Positions 29,005 through 39,110 are shown, counted from the first letter of the stretch. The stretch is DNA of 64,000 bases from Mycobacterium stomatepiae (GCF_010731715.1 NZ_AP022587.1:5394001-5458000); one strand, 5' to 3'. Translations and numbers: made by a program. The notes: generated by a model not told the origin, from the letters alone.

Positions 29005-29942
29005 CGCGGCCGCCCAACGCGCTTTTTCCGGCGAGCCGGCTTCGCGCTCGGGTCGATGGCGTCGCGCAATCCGTCGCCGGCGAGGTTGGCGCACAACACA
29101 ATCAATATCAACGCCGAGCCCGGGAACAGGAAGACCCAGGGAAATGTGGTCACCGAAGGAGTGCCCTCGGCGATCAGCGTGCCGAGCGAGACGTCCGGTG
29201 GCTGAACGCCGAATCCCAAGAAGCTCAACCCGGTTTCGGCCAGGATCGCGAAACCGACGTTGAGCGTCGCGTCGATGATCAGGATCGAGGCGACGTTCGG
29301 GACGATGTGATGCATGATCACCCGTCGGCTCGACACTCCCATATACCGTGCCGCGCGGACGAATTCGCGTTCACGCAGGCTCATCGTCAGGCCGCGTACC
29401 ATCCGGGAGCTGACCATCCAGCCGAATGCCGCGAGGAGCACGATGAGCCACAGAATGCTGTTCGATTGCTTGGTGCGCGGAGTGACAATGGCAATCAGCA
29501 GGAAGCTGGGCACCACGAGCAGCAGGTCCACCAGCCACATCAGCGCACGATCGCGCCAGCCACCGAAATAGCCGGCAATCGATCCGACGGTGGCGGCGAT
29601 GGTGGTCGAGATCACCGCCACGCACACGCCGATCAGCAGCGACTTCTGCATGCCGCACAGGGTGCGGGCCAGTAGGTCCTGGCCCAGCGCGTTGGTGCCG
29701 AACCAGTGTCGCGTCGACGGTGGCTGCAGCAGCGCGTGCAGATCCAGCTCGGTGTAGTTGTGCGGCAACAGCGGCGGCAATGCGTAGCAGCCGATGAAGG
29801 CCAGCGCCAGCGCAATCAACGCCGCCGCCGCGGTCCTATTGCGAAAGAAGCGGCGAACCAGCAGATTTCGGCGCGACGTGAACGTGGCGACCGGGTGGAC
29901 GCCCGAGCGCACCGGTGCGCTTTCGGTAGCCTCGGGACTCAT
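29001..29942 (-). CDS. oppC: OppC, oligopeptide ABC transporter permease
   Basis: 313 residues (Rv1282c: 291 as I recall; the N-terminus here may be longer). OppC_N segment near 28-75, then five or six membrane helices with the permease coupling motif around [22 protein letters not shown] (EAA loop). ATG 29942 overlaps the oppB stop by ATGA. Forms the inner-membrane channel with OppB. Confidence 0.9.
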   Translation of the reverse strand: MSPEATESAPVRSGVHPVATFTSRRNLLVRRFFRNRTAAAALIALALAFIGCYALPPLLPHNYTELDLHALLQPPSTRHWFGTNALGQDLLARTLCGMQKSLLIGVCVAVISTTIAATVGSIAGYFGGWRDRALMWLVDLLLVVPSFLLIAIVTPRTKQSNSILWLIVLLAAFGWMVSSRMVRGLTMSLREREFVRAARYMGVSSRRVIMHHIVPNVASILIIDATLNVGFAILAETGLSFLGFGVQPPDVSLGTLIAEGTPSVTTFPWVFLFPGSALILIVLCANLAGDGLRDAIDPSAKPARRKKRVGRPR

Positions 29943-30916
29943 GTGACCCGCACCCTTGGATCCAGTGCCGCGTAGATGACGTCGGACAACAGCCCCGCCA
30001 GCAGCACGGCCGCGCCGGAGAAAAGCGTGATCGCCGCGACGACATTCGCGTCCTGGGTGGCGATTCCTGACACCACCCATTCGCCCATGCCGTGCCAGCC
30101 GAAGATCTTCTCGACGAACACCGCGCCGACAACCAGCCCGCTCACGCCGTAGGCGAACAGGGTGGCCATCGGTATGAGTGCGGTCCGCAGACCATGCTTG
30201 AACAGGGCCTGCCGGCGGGTGAGGCCCTTGGCCCGCGCGGTTCGGATGAAGTCCTCGCCGAGCACGTCGAGCATCGCATTGCGTTGGTAGCGGCTGAAAC
30301 CCGCGATGGTGCCCAACGCCAGGGTGAGGGTGGGCAACACGATGTGCTGCAAGCGCCCGATGAGTTCGTCGACGGTTCCGTTGGGCGGAAGCGGCGAGGT
30401 CTCGCCGGTGTACTGGAAGATGCCCACTCCGGTGAACATGTTGACCCGCAGCGCGCCCAGAATGAGGAGACTGGCCAGCACGAACGACGGGATGCTCAAC
30501 ACGATCAGCGACAGCACCGTGATCGCCCGGTCGCTCAGCTGGTACTGCCGGACCGCGCCCCAGGCCCCGACGATCACGCCGATCAGCGTGCCCAGCACCG
30601 AACCGGTCACCACCAGTCGCAGGCTCACCCCGACCCGGCGCCACAGCTCCTGCGAGACCGGGTGACCGGTCACCGTCATCCCGAAGTCACCGTGGACCAC
30701 GGCGGAAATCCATTGCGCGTAGCGGATGACCACCGGCTTGTCCAAGCCCAGCGCAACAGCCTTGGCGTGGATGGCCTCGGGCGGTGGCGTGGGGTGGCGC
30801 TGCACAAAACTGTCGAGCGGATGAAACGTCTGCGAGGTCAGCAGGAAAGTCAGGAAAGACGCCAGCAACAACAGGACGAGGTAATTGAGGAACCGCCGGG
30901 CGAGGTACCGGATCAT
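29939..30916 (-). CDS. oppB: OppB, oligopeptide ABC transporter permease
   Basis: 325 residues from ATG 30916 (MIRYLARRFLNYLVLLLL), equal to Rv1283c. Six membrane helices; EAA loop FIRTARAKGLTRRQALFKHGLR; C-terminal LDPRVRVT typical of the family. First gene of the opp operon, transcribed leftward. The 175 bases between this start and the divergent arsR gene must hold promoters for both operons. Confidence 0.92.
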   Translation of the reverse strand: MIRYLARRFLNYLVLLLLASFLTFLLTSQTFHPLDSFVQRHPTPPPEAIHAKAVALGLDKPVVIRYAQWISAVVHGDFGMTVTGHPVSQELWRRVGVSLRLVVTGSVLGTLIGVIVGAWGAVRQYQLSDRAITVLSLIVLSIPSFVLASLLILGALRVNMFTGVGIFQYTGETSPLPPNGTVDELIGRLQHIVLPTLTLALGTIAGFSRYQRNAMLDVLGEDFIRTARAKGLTRRQALFKHGLRTALIPMATLFAYGVSGLVVGAVFVEKIFGWHGMGEWVVSGIATQDANVVAAITLFSGAAVLLAGLLSDVIYAALDPRVRVT

Positions 30917-31034
30917 GCCCGGCGGGCCTGCCTGCATCGCATTGGGACAGGTTAGCGAGATGAGGGCGGGTCGGCGTGGATGGCGGTGCGCCGGTCGCGT
31001 CGACCACCGTTCGGCAGGGCCAACAGCCAGGGGG

Positions 31035-31062
31035 TATGATGAATTCTTCAACTGATCAACTG
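31035..31062 (+). promoter_or_regulatory. Probable promoter and operator of the arsR-hyc operon
   Basis: TATGAT at 31035-31040 is a good -10 element. It is followed at once by a direct repeat, TCAACTG at 31048-31054 and 31056-31062, covering the expected start of transcription. CTTCAACT (31046) and AGTGAAG (31070) also form a loose inverted pair. An ArsR-family protein bound here would block transcription, giving autoregulation; this is an inference from position. Confidence 0.4.
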
Positions 31063-31091
31063 TAGGAATAGTGAAGTCTTCAGGAGCAAAG

Positions 31092-31436
31092 GTGGAATCG
31101 AAGCCCCTTTACAAGCTCAAAGCCGATTTCTTCAAGACGCTCGGGCACCCGGCGCGCATCAGAATTCTCGAGCTGCTGGTGGAACGGGACCGCTCGGTCG
31201 GGGAGTTGTTGGTGTCCGACGTCGGACTCGAGGCGTCGAACCTATCCCAGCAGCTGGCGGTGTTGCGTCGCGCGGGAGTTGTCGTCGCGGACCGGGACGG
31301 CAATGTCGTGACCTATTCGATCGCCTCGCCCGATATCGCCGAGCTGCTCGCGGTGGCGCGCCAGGCCCTGGCCAGAGTGCTTACCGATCGCGTCGCGGTG
31401 CTAGAAGACCTGCGCGCCGGCCCCACGGCCAATTAA
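31092..31436 (+). CDS. ArsR-family transcriptional regulator, Rv0081-like
   Basis: 114 residues from GTG 31092, exactly the length of Rv0081; AGGAG lies five bases upstream, favouring this over the GTG at 31071 seven codons earlier. Winged helix: FKTLGHPARIRILELLVE, then GLEASNLSQQLAVLRRAGVV as the recognition helix and DGNVVTYSI as the wing. There is no Cys metal site. Rv0081 is a hub regulator of the hypoxia response in M. tuberculosis and represses its own operon. The gene heads the hyc-like operon, five bases before the next start. Confidence 0.9.
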   Translation: MESKPLYKLKADFFKTLGHPARIRILELLVERDRSVGELLVSDVGLEASNLSQQLAVLRRAGVVVADRDGNVVTYSIASPDIAELLAVARQALARVLTDRVAVLEDLRAGPTAN

Positions 31437-31440
31437 CGCC

Positions 31441-31920
31441 ATGGGTTGGCTCGCCAAAATCCTTCGCGTCGGCCGGATCGTGGAGCCCGCGGCGCCGGCC
31501 CCGCCGTCGGCAATAGAACCGCCCGCCGGAGTGAGAGGTTCGCTGCAGATCCGGCATGTCGACGCGGGTTCGTGCAACGGATGCGAGGTGGAGATTTCGG
31601 GTGTGTTCGGGCCGGTGTACGACGCGGAGCGGTTTGGGGCACGGCTCGTGGCCTCGCCCCGGCACGCCGATGCACTACTGGTGACCGGGGTGGTCACGCG
31701 CAACATGGCCGACCCGCTGCGCAACACCCTCGCGGCCACGCCACGCCCGCGGGTGGTGATCGCATGCGGCGATTGCGCCCTGAACCGAGGGGTGTTCGCG
31801 GATGCATACGCGGTCGCGGGTTCGGTGGGCGAGGTGGTACCGGTCGACGTCGAGATTGCGGGATGCCCGCCCACCCCCACCGAGATCATCGCGGCCCTGC
31901 GATCGGTGACGGGGAAGTGA
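31441..31920 (+). CDS. NiFe-hydrogenase-like small subunit / NuoB-type protein (Rv0082-like)
   Basis: 159 residues, the same as Rv0082. Member of the HycG/NuoB family: cysteines in DAGSCNGCEVE (45 and 48 region), CGDCALNRG and AGCPPTP supply ligands for the proximal [4Fe-4S] cluster. It should sit on the cytoplasmic face, passing electrons between the large subunit and the membrane arm. The next gene starts within its stop (GTGA). Confidence 0.85.
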   Translation: MGWLAKILRVGRIVEPAAPAPPSAIEPPAGVRGSLQIRHVDAGSCNGCEVEISGVFGPVYDAERFGARLVASPRHADALLVTGVVTRNMADPLRNTLAATPRPRVVIACGDCALNRGVFADAYAVAGSVGEVVPVDVEIAGCPPTPTEIIAALRSVTGK

Positions 31921-33897
31921 CGATCACCATCTCGGCTGTTTCCGCAACGTCGACCCCAAAGATGTTGCCACGATTAGGTTTCGCTCCGACCATCTGCGGG
32001 TTGGTTACGTGCGGTGTCGGCATCGTCGGGGTGTGGCTGGGCCTGCAAGGCATGTTCGGATCGCTACGTCCGGTAGTTATCGACTGGCTCCTTCCGCTGT
32101 CCGGCGTGCGGATCGAACTCGACCCACTGGGCGGCTTCTTTGTGGCGCTCGCGGGCGCGGTAGCCGTCCCGGTGGGCTGCTATGCGATCGGGTACGCCAG
32201 GCGTGAGCAGCTGAGCTGGGTCACGCTGGCGGTGCTGCCGGTGTTCGTCGCCGCGATGGAGCTGGCGCCGGCCGCGGGATCGGTGACGACCTTTCTGCTG
32301 GCGTGGGAGTTGATGGCGATCACGTCGCTCGCACTGGTGCTGTCGGAGGACACCCGCCCGCCGGTCCGCTCGGCGGGTTTGTCGTACGCGGTGATGACCC
32401 AGCTCGGGTTCGTCGCGATTCTGGTCGGGTTGATGGTGTTGTCGGCGGCCGGCGGATCGGACCGGCTCGCCGACATTGCCGGCGTGTCCGGCGGGGCTCG
32501 CACCGCGGTATTCGTGCTGACGTTCGTCGGCTTCGGGTCGAAGGCGGGATTGGTGCCGCTGCACGCCTGGTTGCCGCGGGCCCATCCCGAGGCTCCCAGC
32601 CCGGTGTCGGCGTTGATGAGCGCGGCGATGGTCAACCTGGGGATCTATGGCATCGTTCGCTTCGATCTGCGGTTGCTCGGGCCCGGCCCCTGCTGGTGGG
32701 GGCTTGCGCTGATGGCAGTCGGCGCGATATCGGCGCTCTACGGTGTGCTGCAGGCCTCGGTGGCGACCGACGTCAAACGGCTGCTGGCGTATTCGACGAC
32801 TGAGAACATGGGCCTGATCACGTTGGCGCTCGGCGCGGCAACGCTTTTCGTGGACGCCGGCGCCTACGGTCCGGCGACGATTGCCGCGGCCGCCGCGGTG
32901 GTGCATCTGATGGCGCACGCGGCGTTCAAGAGCCTGGGGTTCCTGGCGGCCGGATCGGTGCTGGCGGCCACGCACCTGCGAGACCTCGACCTGCTCGGCG
33001 GACTGGCCCGCCGGATGCCGATTACCACCGCGTTCTTCGGCGTGGCCGCGCTGGGTGCGTGTGGGCTGCCGCTCGGTGCCGGTTTTGTCGGTGAGTGGCT
33101 GCTGGTTCAGTCCCTGATCCATGCCGCCCCGGGACACGATCCGATGGTGGCGCTGACGACGCCATTGGCGGTCGGCGTGGTCGCACTCGCCACCGGTCTG
33201 AGTGTGGCGGCGATGGTCAAGGCCTTCGGGATCGGGTTCTTCGCCCGTCCCCGCTCCACGCATGCTGGTCGGCGCGCACGAGGCGCCGACCAGCATGCGC
33301 GTCGGCATGGCGGCCGCCGCTGGCGCCTGCCTGATACTGGCGGTGGCACCGGGGCTCGTCGCCCCGATAGTGCGGCAGACCGTCGCAACGCTGCCGTTCG
33401 CCCACGCTGTCGAGTTCACTGACTTCGGCACCGTGGTGCGGCTGCCGGGGGTGGCAGGTTCGATCGCGCCCGGCGTGATCGCCGCCGGTGTGGTCGGCGC
33501 GGCGCTGGTGGCGTCCGGGCTGGGCTGGCTGCGTTCCCGGCGCCGCCCCACACCGGTCGTGCTGCCGCTATGGGCTTGCGGCGCGGACGATCTCACCGAG
33601 CGGATGCAATACACGGCCACGTCCTTCGCCGAGCCGCTGCAGCGGGTCTTCGATGATGTACTGCGTCCCGATACCGATATCGAGGTCACCCAGACGGTCG
33701 AGTCACGGTTCAATCCCGATCGGATCATTTACCGGACCGCGATCACCGACGCGATCGAACAGCGTCTGTATACGCCGGTGATCGCCGCGATCGTCGCCGT
33801 GGCCGGGCTGATGCGGCGCGCCCACACCGGTAGCGTGCACCTCTACTTGGCCTACGGTGCGCTGGGCGTGCTGATCGTGCTGGTGGCGGCCAAGTGA
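31917..33897 (+). pseudogene. Proton-translocating membrane subunit (Rv0083-like, NuoL/HyfB family), frameshifted
   Basis: GTG 31917 opens a frame encoding about 445 residues of a multi-helix proton-translocating subunit: YAVMTQLGFVAI, SKAGLVPLHAWLPRAHPEAPSPVSALMS (conserved Lys/His of the proton channel) and LLAYSTTENMGLI. At about 33,256-33,262 the reading frame must change; the rest (EAPTSMRVGMAAAAGACL through a TM-rich tail ending LIVLVAAK) lies in the next frame to the stop at 33897. Corrected length about 659, against 640 for Rv0083. A perfect 17-base inverted repeat starts exactly at the break. Confidence 0.85.
33259..33299. repeat. Perfect 17-base inverted repeat inside the Rv0083-like gene
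   Basis: Left arm 33259-33275 and right arm 33283-33299 are exact reverse complements, separated by the seven bases GCACGAG. The RNA would form a very stable stem. It coincides with the frameshift and replaces what should be a non-structured coding segment. Confidence 0.85.
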
Positions 33898-34853
33898 ACG
33901 CGATGTCCTACGTCGCAGGGGCGGCTCAGCTTGGCGTGGTCACGGTGGGCGGGCCGATGGTGGTCGGTGTGACGCGGCAAGTGCGGGCCCGCTGGGAGGG
34001 ACGAGCAGGCGGTGGCGTGCTGCAACCGTACCGTGATCTGCTCAAACAACTTGGTAAGCAACAGATCACGCCAATGGGAACGACGATTGTGTTCGCCGCC
34101 GTACCCGCAATTGTGGCCGGCACCACCCTTTTGATCGCGGCGATCGCGCCGATCGTCGCTACCGGGTCGCCGCTGGATGCCAGCGCCGATTTGTTCGCGG
34201 TGGTCGGGCTGCTTTTTCTGGGCACCGTTGCGCTCACCCTTGCCGGCATCGACACGGGAACCTCGTTCGGTGGTATGGGGGCAAGCCGCGAGATCACCAT
34301 CGCGGCCTTGGTTGAGCCGACGATCCTGCTCGCGGTGTTCGCGCTGTCCATTCCGGCCGGCTCATCCAATCTTGGTGCGCTGGTGACGAACACGATCGCG
34401 CATCCCAGTAACGTCATCTCTTTGACCGCTGTGCTCGCCTTTGTCGCGCTGGCGATCGTCATCGTCGCCGAGACCGGACGGCTGCCGGTCGACAACCCAG
34501 CGACCCACCTGGAATTGACGATGGTGCACGAGGCGATGGTCCTCGAATACGCCGGTCCTCGGTTGGCGTTGGTCGAATGGGCGTCGGGGATGCGACTGAC
34601 GGTTCTGCTGGCGCTGCTGGCAAACCTGTTCCTGCCGTGGGGGATTGCCGGAGCCGCGCCCACCGTGCTTCAGGTGTTGGCGGCTGTCGCGGCGATTGTG
34701 GCCAAGGTGGCGATTCTCGCCGCTTTGCTCGCGACGTTCGAGGTGTTCATCGCCAAACTCAGACTTTTCCGGGTGCCCGAACTGTTGGCGGGTTCGTTCC
34801 TGCTGGCCCTGCTCGCGGTCACCGCCGCCAACTTCTTCACGGTCCGCACGTGA
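33894..34853 (+). CDS. hycD: HycD, NuoH-like membrane subunit
   Basis: 319 residues (Rv0084: 316) with about eight membrane helices. The quinone/hydrogenase-arm signature of the NuoH/HycD family is present: [13 protein letters not shown] near 43-55, the acidic [21 protein letters not shown] segment (about 198-220) and [11 protein letters not shown]. Anchors the peripheral arm to the membrane. GTG 33894 overlaps the preceding stop; an ATG at 33903 is the alternative. Confidence 0.88.
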   Translation: MNAMSYVAGAAQLGVVTVGGPMVVGVTRQVRARWEGRAGGGVLQPYRDLLKQLGKQQITPMGTTIVFAAVPAIVAGTTLLIAAIAPIVATGSPLDASADLFAVVGLLFLGTVALTLAGIDTGTSFGGMGASREITIAALVEPTILLAVFALSIPAGSSNLGALVTNTIAHPSNVISLTAVLAFVALAIVIVAETGRLPVDNPATHLELTMVHEAMVLEYAGPRLALVEWASGMRLTVLLALLANLFLPWGIAGAAPTVLQVLAAVAAIVAKVAILAALLATFEVFIAKLRLFRVPELLAGSFLLALLAVTAANFFTVRT

Positions 34854-34863
34854 GGGCGCAGTG

Positions 34864-35526
34864 ATGACCGACGCCAACTTCTCGACCCTGGTCGACTTCG
34901 CCGCGGGCGGGCTCGTGCTGGCCGCTGTCTTGATCGTCTGGCGCCGCGAGCTGCCCGCCATCGTGCATCTGCTGGCCTGGCAGGGCCTGGCGCTGACCGC
35001 GATCCCGGCGTTGCGCGGGATCCATGACCACGATGCCGCACTGATCGGAGTCGCCGTCGCCGTACTGGCGTTACGCGTGGTGGTGTTGCCGTGGTTGCTC
35101 GCCCGCGTGGTGGGTGCCGAAGCCACCGCGCGGCGCGAGGCCACCCCGCTGATCAACACCACCAGCTCGCTGCTGATTGCCGGCGGATTGACCGTCGCCG
35201 CGTTTGCGGTCACCCAACCCGTGGTCGACCTGGATCCCGGCCCCAGCACCACCGCCGTGCCGGCCGCGTTCGCGGTGGTGCTGATCGCACTTTTCGTGTT
35301 GACCACTCGGCGCCACGCGGTCTCGCAAGCCGCCGGATTCCTGATGCTGGACAACGGGATTGCCGCAACAGCGTTCCTGCTCACCGCGGGAGTGCCGTTG
35401 ATCGTCGAACTCGGCGCCTCGCTGGATGTGCTCTTGGCCGTCATCGTGATCGGCGTGCTGACCGGCCGGCTGCGACACACTTTCGGCGATGCCGACTTGG
35501 ACAAGCTGCAGGAGCTGCGCGACTGA
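34864..35526 (+). CDS. hycP: HycP, hydrogenase-4 E-like membrane subunit
   Basis: 220 residues, matching Rv0085. Six or so hydrophobic helices and a final charged tail [16 protein letters not shown], characteristic of HyfE-type subunits related to NuoK. ATG 34864 is preceded by GAGGGC. The stop shares bases with the start of hycQ (TGATG). Part of the membrane arm of the complex. Confidence 0.85.
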   Translation: MTDANFSTLVDFAAGGLVLAAVLIVWRRELPAIVHLLAWQGLALTAIPALRGIHDHDAALIGVAVAVLALRVVVLPWLLARVVGAEATARREATPLINTTSSLLIAGGLTVAAFAVTQPVVDLDPGPSTTAVPAAFAVVLIALFVLTTRRHAVSQAAGFLMLDNGIAATAFLLTAGVPLIVELGASLDVLLAVIVIGVLTGRLRHTFGDADLDKLQELRD

Positions 35527-36998
35527 TGACCGTGCTGCTAATGACCGCGATCCTCGCGCCACTGGTCGCGTCGATCGCCACCCTGGCCGCCGGATGGCGG
35601 CACGCGACCGCGGCGCTGACAGTCCTGTCCGCGGTCACCGTATTGGGATGCGGTGCGGCATTGGGATTTCGGGTCGGGTCCGGTAGCCAGTTCGCGCTCG
35701 GCGGGCTGCTGCGTGCCGACGCGCTCACGGTGACGATGCTCATCGTCATCGGGGTGGTCGGCACGCTGGCCACGTCGGCGAGCGTTTCTTACATCGACAC
35801 CGAGCTCGCGCGCACCCACATCGATGGACATGGCGCCCGTCTGTACGGGGTACTGACGCCTGCGTTTTTGGCTGCGATGGTTCTCGCGGTGTGCGCCAAC
35901 AACATTGGCGTGGTGTGGGTGGCGATCGAGGCCACCACGGTGATCACCGCCTTCCTGGTGGGACACCGCCGTACCCGCACCGCGCTGGAAGCGACCTGGA
36001 AGTACGTCGTGATCTGCTCGGTCGGCATCGCCGTCGCATTCCTGGGGACCGTGCTGCTCTACTTCGCCGCACGCTCCGCCGGGGTATCCGCCGCACACGC
36101 GTTGAACCTCGACGTCCTTGCCGCGCATGCGCGCGGCCTGAATCCCGCTGTCGCTCGGCTGGCCGGTGGACTATTGCTGATTGGCTACGGCGCCAAGGCC
36201 GGACTCTTTCCGTTCCACACCTGGCTGGCCGACGCCCACAGCCAAGCCCCCGCTCCGGTGTCCGCACTGATGAGCGGGGTGCTGCTGTCGGTCGCGTTCT
36301 CGGTGCTCATCCGATTGCGGCCGATCATCGACGCCGCCGCCGGACCCACCTTCCTGCGCGGCGGGCTGCTGGCGGTCGGGTTGACGACGCTGCTGGTCGC
36401 GGCGCTGATGCTGACCGTCACCCGCGATATCAAACGGATGCTGGCGTACTCCTCGATGGAAAACATGGGCCTGATCGCGATCGCCGCGGCCGCGGGCACC
36501 ACATTGGCGATCTCCGCGTTGCTGCTGCATGTGCTTGCCTACGGCGTCGCCAAGACGGTGTTGTTCCTGGCGGGCGGCCAGTTGCAGGCGGCGCACGACT
36601 CCACCGCGATCGCCGATATTACGGGCGTCATGCGACGGTCCCGGCTGATCGGCCTGTCATTCGCCACCGGCCTGATCGTGCTGCTGGGCTTGCCGCCCTT
36701 CGCGATGTTCGCCAGCGAACTGGCGATCGCGCGGTCGCTGGCCAGTGCGCGGCTGGCCTGGGTGCTGGGCGTCGCGATGCTGCTGATCGCGATCGCCTTC
36801 GCCGCTCTGGCCCGTAACTCGGGGCGCCTACTGCTGGGCGCGCCCGCGGTGGGCGCGCCGACGATTGACGTGCCGGCCACGGCCGCGACGGTCCTGATCC
36901 TCGGTGTCGCCGTCTCCACCGCCCTCGGCGTCACGGCCGGCCCGCTCACCCACCTTTTCACCGCCGCCGCCAGCAGCAACGTCGGAGCCGCACCGTGA
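35526..36998 (+). CDS. hycQ: HycQ, proton-translocating membrane subunit (NuoN/HyfF family)
   Basis: 490 residues (Rv0086: 488). About 13-14 hydrophobic helices with the NuoL/M/N core: GYGAKAGLFPFHTWLADAHS, QAPAPVSALMSGVLL and RMLAYSSMENMGLIAI. A Lys in AKAG and one in DIKRMLAY are the expected proton-path residues. Second antiporter-like subunit of the complex. ATG 35526 is part of a TGATG overlap; the following gene begins within its last codons (GTGA). Confidence 0.88.
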   Translation: MTVLLMTAILAPLVASIATLAAGWRHATAALTVLSAVTVLGCGAALGFRVGSGSQFALGGLLRADALTVTMLIVIGVVGTLATSASVSYIDTELARTHIDGHGARLYGVLTPAFLAAMVLAVCANNIGVVWVAIEATTVITAFLVGHRRTRTALEATWKYVVICSVGIAVAFLGTVLLYFAARSAGVSAAHALNLDVLAAHARGLNPAVARLAGGLLLIGYGAKAGLFPFHTWLADAHSQAPAPVSALMSGVLLSVAFSVLIRLRPIIDAAAGPTFLRGGLLAVGLTTLLVAALMLTVTRDIKRMLAYSSMENMGLIAIAAAAGTTLAISALLLHVLAYGVAKTVLFLAGGQLQAAHDSTAIADITGVMRRSRLIGLSFATGLIVLLGLPPFAMFASELAIARSLASARLAWVLGVAMLLIAIAFAALARNSGRLLLGAPAVGAPTIDVPATAATVLILGVAVSTALGVTAGPLTHLFTAAASSNVGAAP

Positions 36999-38467
36999 GC
37001 CGAAGCTGGTTGCGGCACAGGGTTTCCCAGCGCGGACTCACCGAAATGGCCGAACAACTCCTAGACGATTCGTTCCGACTGGCGTTAGTCGCAGCGCACG
37101 ACGACGGCGACAGTCTGCGCTTGGTCTACCTCTTTCTGGCCGGGCGTCCGGACCGCCGGGTTGAGCTCGAATGTGTTGTACCCGTGGATGATCCAAGTGT
37201 CCAATCCCTGGCATATGTATCATTTCCGGCGAGCCGATTCGAGCGCGAGATGGCGGATCTGTACGCAATTCGTCCCGTCGGCCATCCCAAACCGCGCCGC
37301 CTGGTCCGCCATGCCCACTGGCCCGACTGGCATCCGATGCGGGCCGACGCGGGGCCCGCACCCGAATTCGCCGACACCGGCGCTTTCCCCTTTCTCAACG
37401 TCGAAGGACCAGGGGTGTAAGAGATCCCGGTCGGACCCGTGCACGCCGGCCTTATCGAACCCGGCCACTTTCGTTTCTCCGTGGCAGGCGAGACCGTCGT
37501 GCGACTGAAAGCCCGGCTGTGGTTCGTGCACCGCGGGATCGAGAAACTATTCCACGGCCGCTCCGCCGTCGGGGCAACCGATCTCGCCGAACGTATTAGC
37601 GGCGATACGTCGGCCGCGCATGCCCTGGCTCACAGCCTCGCCATCGAAGACGCTCTCGGCATCGAGCTGCCCGACGAGGTGCATCGGCTTAGGGCCCTGA
37701 TCGTCGAACTCGAGCGTCTTTATAACCACGCCGCCGATCTCGGTGCCTTGGCGAACGACATCGGCTACGGCATCGCCTACGCACACGCCCTGCGCATCCG
37801 CGAAAGACTGCTGCGGCTCAACGCCGACGTCACCGGCCACCGCCTGCTGCGCGGCGCCATCCACCCGGGCGGAATTGCGCTGCAAGCACTTCCCGAGCCC
37901 GAGGAGATTGCGCGACTCGACGCTGACCTGGCCGAGGTCGCCTCGCTGACGCTGGCCAACGCGGTCGCCTACGACCGCTTCGCCGGCACCGCCGTCCTGG
38001 GCTCCGAAGACGCCTCTGCCCTGGGATGTCTCGGTTATGTCGCCCGGGCCAGCGGCCTGCGTACCGACGCCCGGGTCGAGCACCCGTCCGTCGAGCTGCC
38101 CATTGCGGAAATCGGCGCGACCGAAGGCGATGTCCTCGCGCGCTACACCGTGCGGCGCGATGAGTTCGCCGCTTCGGCCGCCCTCGTTCGGCACATTGTC
38201 GAGTCACACAGCGGCCCAATCGAACACGTCGCCGCCGGACCCTCGGGTGCCCCCAGCAGCGGTGTCGGCATCGTCGAAGGTTGGCGTGGCACCATCGTGC
38301 ATCGCGTCGAAATCGACGCGACCAACCGCATCACCCGCGCCAAAATCGTCGACCCCTCCTGGTTCAACTGGCCGGCGCTGCCCGTGGCGATGGCCGACAC
38401 GATCGTCCCGGACTTCCCGCTGGCTAACAAAAGCTTCAACCAGTCCTACGCGGGTAACGACCTGTAG
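36995..38467 (+). pseudogene. hycE: HycE, hydrogenase-like large subunit, interrupted by an in-frame stop
   Basis: 490 codons in one frame, close to Rv0087 (492), but codon 142 at 37418-37420 is TAA. The flanking sequence VEGPGV-stop-EIPVGPVHAG shows that a Tyr codon (GVYEIPVGPVHAG) was changed. Before it lies a NuoC/HycE N-terminal domain, after it the NuoD-like catalytic domain, which could restart at GTG 37439. The nickel-site cysteines are absent: SGDTSAAHALAHSL replaces the proximal CxxC motif, and DPSWFNWPAL the distal one. The product, if made, belongs with energy-converting hydrogenase-related proteins, not true hydrogenases. Confidence 0.88.
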
Positions 38468-38614
38468 CAGTTGCACATCGGGACGCGGCGCGGCTTGCCG
38501 TCGAGTGATTAAGAGCTGGCCGAGTAAAAGTAGATGCTGCGCTGACCGAAAGCCATACGCTACTCCACCGACTGTGCAGCAAATCCATGCCGCGATGCTC
38601 CGAGGAGGCGTGCC

Positions 38615-39106
38615 GTGACGGTTACCGATGATTACCTGGCCCACAATTCCGACTACGCGGGCGCGTTCAACGGCCCGCTGCCCTTGCCGCCGAGCAAGCA
38701 TGTCGCGGTTGTGGCATGCATGGACGCCCGGCTCGACGTCTACCGCGTCCTGGGCCTGAACGAGGGCGAGGCCCACGTCATCCGCAACGCCGGCGGAGTC
38801 GCCACCGACGACGTGATTCGCTCACTGGCGATCAGCCAACGGCTGCTGGGCACTCGGGAGATCATCCTGATCCACCACACCGATTGCGGCATGCTCACCT
38901 TCACCGACGACGACTTCAAGCGCGCCATCCAAGACGAGACGGGTGTGAAGCCGCCGTGGTCGGCCGAGGCCTTCTCGGATCTCGAGGAGGACGTCCGGCA
39001 GTCGGCGCGCCGCATCGAAAACAGCCCGTTCGTCACCCAGCATGTGTCGCTGCGCGGCTTCGTCTTCGACGTCGCCAACGGCAAGCTGCTCGAGGTCGTC
39101 CTCTAG
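38615..39106 (+). CDS. canA: Beta-carbonic anhydrase (Rv1284-like)
   Basis: 163 residues, as Rv1284, an essential-type zinc enzyme that interconverts CO2 and bicarbonate. Zinc ligands are visible: Cys35 in VACMDARLD, with the Asp/Arg dyad in MDAR, and His/Cys in HHTDCGM (about 87-91). GTG 38615 has GGAGG seven bases upstream. The 147 bases before it contain no gene. Confidence 0.93.
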   Translation: MTVTDDYLAHNSDYAGAFNGPLPLPPSKHVAVVACMDARLDVYRVLGLNEGEAHVIRNAGGVATDDVIRSLAISQRLLGTREIILIHHTDCGMLTFTDDDFKRAIQDETGVKPPWSAEAFSDLEEDVRQSARRIENSPFVTQHVSLRGFVFDVANGKLLEVVL

Positions 39107-39110
39107 TCCG

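Noticed and set aside
31020..31092. DosR-type hypoxia box upstream of the arsR-hyc operon
   Set aside because: No sequence close to the GGGACT-N6-AGTCCC pattern is present in the intergenic region.
36995..38467. Genuine NiFe hydrogenase or formate hydrogenlyase
   Set aside because: The large subunit lacks both CxxC nickel motifs, and no formate dehydrogenase or maturation genes are nearby.
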